A DNA stretch of 55,350 bases from Caballeronia megalochromosomata (GTDB taxonomy: Bacteria; Pseudomonadota; Gammaproteobacteria; Burkholderiales; Burkholderiaceae), in assembly GCA_001580565.1 (NCBI GenBank), contig LRBF01000126.1, positions 1 to 55,350 of the forward strand, read 5' to 3'. Position numbers and translations under genes: made by a program. Below, piece after piece: positions 50,102-55,350 of this stretch (position 1 is the first letter of the stretch; each line of letters starts with the position of its first letter). The notes below the pieces were generated by a model. That model ran no database searches and was not told the DNA's origin. It was given only the letters and a program-made list of their open reading frames with translations.

Positions 50102-51106
50102 ATGATCGACCTTCGCAGCGATACCGTCACCCGTCCCAGCCAGTCCATGCTCGCCGCCATGTCGGCCGCCGCTGTCGGCGACGACGTCTGGGGCGACGAT
50201 CCCACCGTCATCCGCCTTCAGGCCACGCTCGCCGAGCGCACGGGCAAGGAAGCGGGCCTGTTCTTCCCGAGCGGCACGCAAAGCAATCTCGCCGCGTTGA
50301 TGGCGCATTGCGCGCGCGGCGACGAGTACATCGTCGGGCAGTCGGCGCACACGTACAAATACGAAGGCGGCGGCGCGGCGGTGCTCGGCAGCATTCAGCC
50401 GCAGCCGATCGAAAACGCGCCCGACGGCTCGTTGCCGCTCGACAAGATCGCGGCGGCGATCAAGCCCATCGACAATCACTTCGCGCGCACGCGTTTGCTG
50501 GCGCTGGAAAATACCATCGGCGGGAAGGTGCTGCCGGCCGGTTATGTGGCTGAGGCGTCGCGGCTCGCGCGTGATCGCGGGTTATCCACGCACCTCGACG
50601 GCGCGCGCGTGTTCAACGCGGCGGTGGCGTCGGACAAGCCGGTGAAGGATCTCTGCGCGCCGTTCGACTCCGTGTCGATCTGCTTCTCGAAAGGTCTCGG
50701 CGCGCCCGTGGGCTCGGTGCTGGTCGGATCGAGAGATCTGGTCGATGTCGCGAGCCGCTGGCGCAAGGTGCTGGGCGGCGGCATGCGTCAGTCGGGCCTG
50801 CTCGCCGCGGCGTGTCTCCATGCGCTCGATCATCACGTCGATGGTCTCGCCCAGGATCACGACAACGCGGCGTATCTCGCCGCCGGTCTCGCCGGGATCG
50901 ATGAAATCGACGTGCTGTCGCACGCCACCAACATGGTCTTCGCGCAGGTTCCCGAGGCGCATTGCGCAGCGCTCGAAGCCGTCTTGAAGGAGCGCGGCAT
51001 TCTCATGCAGATGCTCTACGCGTCGCGCTTCGTCACCCATCGCGACGTGTCGCGCGCGGACATCGACACCGTCCTGCGCGCGGTGAAGGACTACTTCGCG
51101 CGTTGA
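50102..51106 (+). CDS. ltaE: Low-specificity L-threonine aldolase
   Basis: The 334-residue PLP enzyme cleaves threonine to glycine and acetaldehyde. Seen: MIDLRSDTVTRPSQSML at the N-terminus, ALENTIGGKVLP, the Asp in STHLDGARVFNAA, and the Schiff-base Lys197 in SICFSKGLGAPVGS. It sits between two purine-degradation blocks on its own transcription unit, bounded by terminators, so a role in the pathway is not implied. Confidence 0.95.
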   Translation: MIDLRSDTVTRPSQSMLAAMSAAAVGDDVWGDDPTVIRLQATLAERTGKEAGLFFPSGTQSNLAALMAHCARGDEYIVGQSAHTYKYEGGGAAVLGSIQPQPIENAPDGSLPLDKIAAAIKPIDNHFARTRLLALENTIGGKVLPAGYVAEASRLARDRGLSTHLDGARVFNAAVASDKPVKDLCAPFDSVSICFSKGLGAPVGSVLVGSRDLVDVASRWRKVLGGGMRQSGLLAAACLHALDHHVDGLAQDHDNAAYLAAGLAGIDEIDVLSHATNMVFAQVPEAHCAALEAVLKERGILMQMLYASRFVTHRDVSRADIDTVLRAVKDYFAR

Positions 51107-51111
51107 ATGAA

Positions 51112-51144
51112 AAATGCCCCGCTCGAAACCTGAGCGGGGCATTT
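51112..51144. terminator. Bidirectional terminator between ltaE and puuD
   Basis: A 13-bp perfect stem (51112-51124 with 51132-51144), GC-rich in its upper part, with A/T flanks, stands between convergent genes. Confidence 0.9.
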
Positions 51145-51163
51145 CTCGACTCGGAACGGCAAC

Positions 51164-52357
51164 TTATTCGACGGCGCCGCCTGCAAACCAGGCCGCCACC
51201 TTCTGACGCTCGGCGTCCGTCATCTGCGTGACATTGCCGAGCGGCATCGCCTTCAGCGTGACCGCCTGCTGATGCACGCGCTGGGCGTTCTGCTTGATCT
51301 CCGCGGGCGTATCGAGCAACACGCCGGCGGGCGCGCTGCCCATCATCGTCGGATGCGCGGAGTGGCACACCGCGCAGCGCTGCTGGATGATCGGCTGGAT
51401 GTCGGCGACCTTGATCGTCGGCGCGCCTGCGGCTTGTGCGACCGGTACGGTCGGCGCGGGCATCGTCCAGGCGAAGGCGCCGAGCACCAGCACCAGACCT
51501 GCAACCGGCATGTACCACAGCACCTGGCCGCGATGGCGCATCACGAAGAACTGGCGAATCAGCGCGCCCGCCAGCATGATCAGCACGAGAATCAGCCAGT
51601 TGAACTTGTGCGTGTAGGTCATCGCGTAGTGGTTCGACAGCATCGCGAACACCACCGGCAGCGTGAAATACGTGTTGTGCACCGAGCGCTGCTTGCCGCG
51701 CTTGCCGTAGATCGCGTTCGGCGTTTCGCCCTTGAGCATCGCCGCGACCATCTTGCGCTGGCCCGGAATGATGACGAAGAACACGTTCGCCGACATGATC
51801 GTCGCGATCATCGCGCCGGTGATGAGGTAGGCCGCGCGGCCCGCGAACACATGGCACGCAATGAACGCCGCGATCAGCACGTAGATGCCGACGCAGATGC
51901 CGAGCAGCTTGTCGTTGGTGCCGAGCACGCGGCACAGCGTGTCGTACACGATCCAGCCGGCCATCAGGAAGCCGAGCGCGGCGGCGACGGCGACGACCGG
52001 GCCCATGTCGAGCACGCTCTTGTCGATGAGATAGGTGCTCGGCGACAACAGGTACAGCACGAAGAAGAGGCCGAAGCCCGACATCCACGTGGTGTACGAC
52101 GGCCAGAACGACCAGTGCAGATTTTCCGGCATGTCCTGCGGCGCGACGGAATACTTCTGCATGTGATAGAAACCGCCGCCGTGGACGTGCCAGAAATCGC
52201 CGAACACGCCGCGACGGCGCGCGTTCGGGTCCGTGGGCGGTTTCAGACTGTTATCGAGCGCGACGAAATAAAACGATTCGCCGATCCACGCGATCGCGAC
52301 GATGACGTGCAGACAGCGCAATACGAGATTGAGCCAGTCGGTGACAAAGCCTTCCAT
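51164..52357 (-). CDS. puuD: Membrane urate hydroxylase PuuD with fused cytochrome c domain
   Basis: A 397-residue protein that oxidises urate to 5-hydroxyisourate without a soluble uricase. The N-terminal part has about eight membrane helices (for example LNLVLRCLHVIVAIAWIGES) with conserved His. A C-terminal c-type haem site CAVCH starts at Cys328, facing the periplasm, so electrons should pass to the respiratory chain. GGAGGAG precedes the ATG at 52357; an in-frame start at 52441 would overlap uraH. Co-directional with uraH upstream. Confidence 0.93.
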   Translation of the reverse strand: MEGFVTDWLNLVLRCLHVIVAIAWIGESFYFVALDNSLKPPTDPNARRRGVFGDFWHVHGGGFYHMQKYSVAPQDMPENLHWSFWPSYTTWMSGFGLFFVLYLLSPSTYLIDKSVLDMGPVVAVAAALGFLMAGWIVYDTLCRVLGTNDKLLGICVGIYVLIAAFIACHVFAGRAAYLITGAMIATIMSANVFFVIIPGQRKMVAAMLKGETPNAIYGKRGKQRSVHNTYFTLPVVFAMLSNHYAMTYTHKFNWLILVLIMLAGALIRQFFVMRHRGQVLWYMPVAGLVLVLGAFAWTMPAPTVPVAQAAGAPTIKVADIQPIIQQRCAVCHSAHPTMMGSAPAGVLLDTPAEIKQNAQRVHQQAVTLKAMPLGNVTQMTDAERQKVAAWFAGGAVE

Positions 52358-52410
52358 GTTCTCCTCCACTACCGATTCGTTATGCGCGGGGACGGCGCGA
52401 TATATATGTT

Positions 52411-52764
52411 TTAGCTTCCACGATACGTGCTGTACGCCCACGGCGACACGAGCAGTGGCACGTGATAATGCGCGCCCGAATCCGCGATGCCGAAGCGCAG
52501 CACCACGCGATCGACGAAGCGCGGCTCAGGCACTTTCACGCCGATCGCGGCGAAGTAATCGCCTGCGTGGAACACCAGTTCGTATTCGCCGGTTTCGAGA
52601 TCGGCGCCTTCGAGCAGCGGCGCATCGGCGCGGCCGTCGTCGTTGGTGTGGATGGTCTTGATCGCGCGGCGGTCGTCGCCGTTGAGCGCGAACAGTTCGA
52701 CTTTGATGTTCGCGCCCGGGCGGCCGTGCGCGGTGTCGAGGACGTGGGTGGTGAGCTTGCCCAT
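52411..52764 (-). CDS. uraH: 5-hydroxyisourate hydrolase (transthyretin-like)
   Basis: The 117-residue TRP-family enzyme converts 5-hydroxyisourate to OHCU. Catalytic His is in THVLDTAHGRPG at the N-terminus, a further His in HYHVPLLVSPWAYSTYRGS, whose final YRGS is the family hallmark. It precedes puuD by 53 nt, forming a two-gene urate-oxidation unit feeding UraD across the region. Confidence 0.96.
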   Translation of the reverse strand: MGKLTTHVLDTAHGRPGANIKVELFALNGDDRRAIKTIHTNDDGRADAPLLEGADLETGEYELVFHAGDYFAAIGVKVPEPRFVDRVVLRFGIADSGAHYHVPLLVSPWAYSTYRGS

Positions 52765-53248
52765 TCGCAGTTTCCTTGAGTTGTGCGAGATCCGGCTTTG
52801 CGCATCGATCCGAATGTCGACACCCTGTCATGTCAGTGCGTCTCTCGGCGGATCGAGGCTCCACGTCAGTGGCTACATACCCGTCGGCGTTTCGGATGCG
52901 CGCCGTGTACAGCATTGTAGGAATTTGAGACGCGCTGTGCGCCCGCGATAGGAAAGATAATGCCCAACGCATGACAGCGGCCCGTAAGCCTTGCGGCAAA
53001 AGCGTCGTCGACCCTTCCGAAGGCGTCCCGACGGCGCTTTAGGCGATGCTACCCGCGCCAAAATTGGGGAATATATTGCGGCTGTGAAGACGACTATGCC
53101 GGCGGTCTGATTGCGTCCGATTTTTTGTCCACGGACAGTGGTGATGCGCGCGATATCGATGGATATTGGCGGCGTCCCGAAGACGGCGGCACACGCTGGG
53201 TAACCGGGGCTTTTCTGGTTCCCTCAACCGTCTCTGGAGACAAAGCAG
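52765..53248. promoter_or_regulatory. Divergent region between uraH and the deaminase gene
   Basis: About 480 bp without a supported gene. It must hold the promoters of both flanking units. The one clear palindrome is TGTCC-AC-GGACA at 53126-53137, unlike the GntR-type sites, so another regulator may act here. No strong -35/-10 pair is evident. Confidence 0.5.
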
Positions 53249-54607
53249 ATGCCACATAGTCTTTTGGTCAAGAACGCCCACATGCTCGTCACGATGGACG
53301 AGAACCGCCGCGAGATTCGCGACGGCGGCCTGTATATCGAAGACAACCGGATCGTCGCGGCAGGACCGACGAGTGAACTTCCGCCATCCGCCGACGAAGT
53401 GCTCGACATGCGCGGCCATCTCGTCATTCCGGGCCTCGTCAACACGCACCATCACATGTATCAGAGCCTGACGCGCGCGATTCCCGCCGCGCAGAATGCC
53501 GAGCTTTTCGGCTGGCTCACGAATCTCTACAAGATCTGGGCGCATCTCACGCCCGAGATGATCAACGTCTCGACCACGACCGCGATGGCGGAGTTGCTGC
53601 TTTCCGGCTGCACGACGTCGAGCGACCATCTGTATATCTACCCGAACGGCAGCCGGCTCGACGACAGTATTGCGGCGGCGCGCGAAATCGGCATGCGGTT
53701 TCATGCCGCGCGCGGCAGCATGAGCGTCGGGCAGAAGGACGGTGGCTTGCCGCCCGATTCGGTTGTCGAAAAGGAAGACGCGATTCTGAAGGACTCGCAG
53801 CGCCTGATCGAGACGTATCACGACGAGGGCCGTTACGCGATGCTGCGGGTCGTCGTCGCGCCGTGTTCGCCGTTTTCAGTGAGCCGCGAATTGATGCGCG
53901 ATGCGGCGTTGCTCGCGCGTGAGTACGGCGTGTCGCTGCACACGCATCTGGCCGAAAACGTGAACGATGTCGCGTACAGCCGCGAGAAATTCGGCATGAC
54001 GCCCGCCGAATATGCCGAGGATCTCGGCTGGGTCGGCCACGACGTGTGGCATGCGCACTGTGTGCAGCTCGACAAGGCGGGCATCGAACTGTTCGCGCGC
54101 ACGGGAACGGGCGTCGCGCATTGCCCGTGCTCGAACATGCGCCTCGCGTCCGGCATCGCGCCGATCCGCGCGATGCGTGACGCGGGCGTGCCGGTGGGCA
54201 TCGGCGTGGACGGGTCGGCGTCGAACGATGGCGCGCAGATGGTCGCGGAAGTGCGTCAGGCGCTGCTTTTGCAGCGCGTCGGCTTCGGTCCGGACGCGAT
54301 GACCGCGCGCGAGGCGCTCGAAATCGCGACGCTCGGCGGGGCGAAAGTGCTTAATCGCGATGACATCGGTGCGCTCGCGCCGGGCATGGCGGCGGATTTC
54401 GTGTCGTTCGACCTGTCGCAGGCCGCGTTCGCGGGCGCGTTGCATGATCCGGTGGCGGCGCTTGTGTTTTGTGCGCCGTCGCAGGTTGCCACTAGCGTGA
54501 TCGACGGGAAGATCGTGGTGAAGGAAGGGCGGCTGACGACGGTCGATCTTGGCGCGGTGGTGGAGCGCCATAATCGCCTGGCGCGGGGGCTGGTTGAGGC
54601 TTCGTGA
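53249..54607 (+). CDS. 8-oxoguanine/guanine-type deaminase (amidohydrolase, TrzA/AtzB-like)
   Basis: The 452-residue metal-dependent deaminase. Metal ligands: the His cluster in VNTHHHMYQSLTRA, His in SLHTHLAENVND and DVWHAHCVQLD, and Asp in GVGVDGSASND-like GIGVDGSASND. This branch is often misnamed hydroxydechloroatrazine ethylaminohydrolase; characterised relatives deaminate 8-oxoguanine to urate. In that case it would feed PuuD directly. Guanine or isoxanthopterin remain possible substrates. Confidence 0.88.
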   Translation: MPHSLLVKNAHMLVTMDENRREIRDGGLYIEDNRIVAAGPTSELPPSADEVLDMRGHLVIPGLVNTHHHMYQSLTRAIPAAQNAELFGWLTNLYKIWAHLTPEMINVSTTTAMAELLLSGCTTSSDHLYIYPNGSRLDDSIAAAREIGMRFHAARGSMSVGQKDGGLPPDSVVEKEDAILKDSQRLIETYHDEGRYAMLRVVVAPCSPFSVSRELMRDAALLAREYGVSLHTHLAENVNDVAYSREKFGMTPAEYAEDLGWVGHDVWHAHCVQLDKAGIELFARTGTGVAHCPCSNMRLASGIAPIRAMRDAGVPVGIGVDGSASNDGAQMVAEVRQALLLQRVGFGPDAMTAREALEIATLGGAKVLNRDDIGALAPGMAADFVSFDLSQAAFAGALHDPVAALVFCAPSQVATSVIDGKIVVKEGRLTTVDLGAVVERHNRLARGLVEAS

Positions 54608-54646
54608 GGATTTTTGCTTTCGCCTGGGCTTGTGTGGAATCCTGAT

Positions 54647-55233
54647 TTCGCGTCGGTTTATTAGCGTTGCCCCTGTGCGGGGCGGCACCTACTTTCTTTG
54701 CTGCTGCAAAGAAAGTAGGCAAAGAAAGCAGCTTTTCCATCCAAAGTGCCTCATGCCGGCCGCGGCACAGGCGATTGGCTGAATGGCCCGGCAGTAGCGA
54801 GTGCCCCCACAAAACTCGCCGGGCTTGGACCGCGCACGGTCTGACGAGCTAGTAGGTTTAGGGCGCGGGTTCAGCACGAAAGAGTTCCGGCACAGCGCTA
54901 CGCGCTGCCGTTGGGTAGCGAGGGAAACCGACGAAGGAGACGTGCAGAAGCACACGCACACCCGATTGACCGGTCTGCCGCGAAGCGGGCTGGTGCTCTT
55001 TTGTGCTGAACCAGTTTGTTGTGTGGTGCGAGGTGTCAGACCGTGCGCGATCCACGCCCGGTGAGTTCTGTGAGGGCACTCGCTACAGCCGGGCCATTAG
55101 GTCAATCGCCTGTGCCGCGGCCGGTATGAAGTGCTTAGGCTGGGACAAGCTGTTTCTTTGCCTACTTTCTTTGCAGCAGCAAAGAAAGTAGGTGCCGCCC
55201 CGCACAGGGGCAGTGCTAATAAACCGACACGAA
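54647..55233. repeat. 587-bp inverted-repeat element, two 238-bp arms around a 111-bp centre
   Basis: The left arm (54647-54884) matches the reverse complement of the right arm (54996-55233); the outermost 80 or so positions differ at only three bases and one gap, by eye, and the similarity decays inward. Each arm carries a small hairpin (54669-54683; 55197-55211) and a 13-bp perfect hairpin (54688-54719; 55161-55192). Short ORFs within it are not believable genes. It looks like a head-to-head pair of a dispersed palindromic element. Confidence 0.85.
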
Positions 55234-55258
55234 CAAAAGTTTCACGAACAAAAAAAGC

Positions 55259-55350
55259 TCAAGGTTGATCGATCAGCGACCGCGTAGCCTCCCCGACGAG
55301 CCCCCGCAGCCAGCGGACTTCATCGGAGTAATGACAGCGCTCGTGCCAGA
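55259..55350 (-). CDS. C-terminal end of a probable LysR-type regulator (runs off the window)
   Basis: The minus frame from the window edge to TGA at 55259-55261 encodes 29 or more residues with GC-rich third positions: WHERCHYSDEVRWLRGL and then VGEATRSLIDQP. The W-[HR]-x-R...RWLR pattern is a frequent ending of LysR-family regulators. Too little is visible for certainty. If correct, it is a candidate regulator for the adjacent purine genes. Confidence 0.45.
   Translation of the reverse strand, partial: WHERCHYSDEVRWLRGLVGEATRSLIDQP

Noticed and set aside
54549..55191. Several small ORFs inside the inverted repeat
   Set aside because: They mirror each other between the arms and translate hairpins; no domain, ribosome-binding site or codon bias supports them.

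Overview
The window is a stretch of a high-GC beta-proteobacterial chromosome, most likely Burkholderia sensu lato (Paraburkholderia or Caballeronia type). The evidence is the gene order glnD-map-rpsB-tsf-pyrH-frr-uppS-cdsA-dxr-rseP-bamA-skp-lpxD-fabZ-lpxA-lpxB-rnhB-ppsR/ppsA, the strong GC bias at third codon positions, and the protein sequences themselves. The genus assignment is inference; no rRNA or tRNA gene was seen.

Layout. 1-4114 (minus): the start of an arginine-rich, repeat-containing probable rRNA pseudouridine synthase, then glnD and map. 4270-20443 (plus): translation and cell-envelope genes (rpsB, tsf, pyrH, frr, uppS, cdsA, dxr, rseP, bamA, skp, lpxD, fabZ, lpxA, lpxB, rnhB and a SpoU methyltransferase). 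20453-24180: the divergent pair ppsR/ppsA. 24276-28017: an NfeD/band-7 pair, smpB, ratA-rnfH and a DMT exporter. 28230-32283: guaB and guaA, separated by a membrane protein with an unusual 8-residue repeat tail. 32284-34483: a small accessory island with a VapBC-like toxin-antitoxin pair, a sharp operator palindrome, a DUF6429-like small gene and a predicted PD-(D/E)XK nuclease with a DUF5655-like tail. 34523-40972: thpR, then a ddpX-ddpABCDF-like cluster for D-Ala-D-Ala dipeptide hydrolysis and uptake. 41251-43168: a DUF1992 protein, tadA and an LD-carboxypeptidase.

43468-54607 is a purine-catabolism region. The plus-strand block has a GntR regulator, an NCS1 transporter, a hydantoin/allantoin racemase, puuE, uraD, alc and allA. 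The minus-strand block has puuD (urate oxidation by a membrane protein with a fused cytochrome c) and uraH, and a plus-strand 8-oxoguanine/guanine-type deaminase follows. Together these can take urate to glyoxylate plus urea. Xanthine dehydrogenase and urease are not in the window. A threonine aldolase gene sits between the two blocks.

Main unexplained signals: a shared GntR-type operator (core TTGT-NN-AC[AG]A) at gntR and puuE; a run of hairpins in the leader of the NCS1 transporter; a 587-bp inverted-repeat element near the right edge with two 238-bp arms, each carrying two hairpins; a long hairpin plus a 20-bp perfect palindrome between tsf and pyrH; 120-bp coding tandem repeats at the left edge; and the DPVTG repeat protein between guaB and guaA. 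The right edge holds the last codons of a probable LysR regulator.
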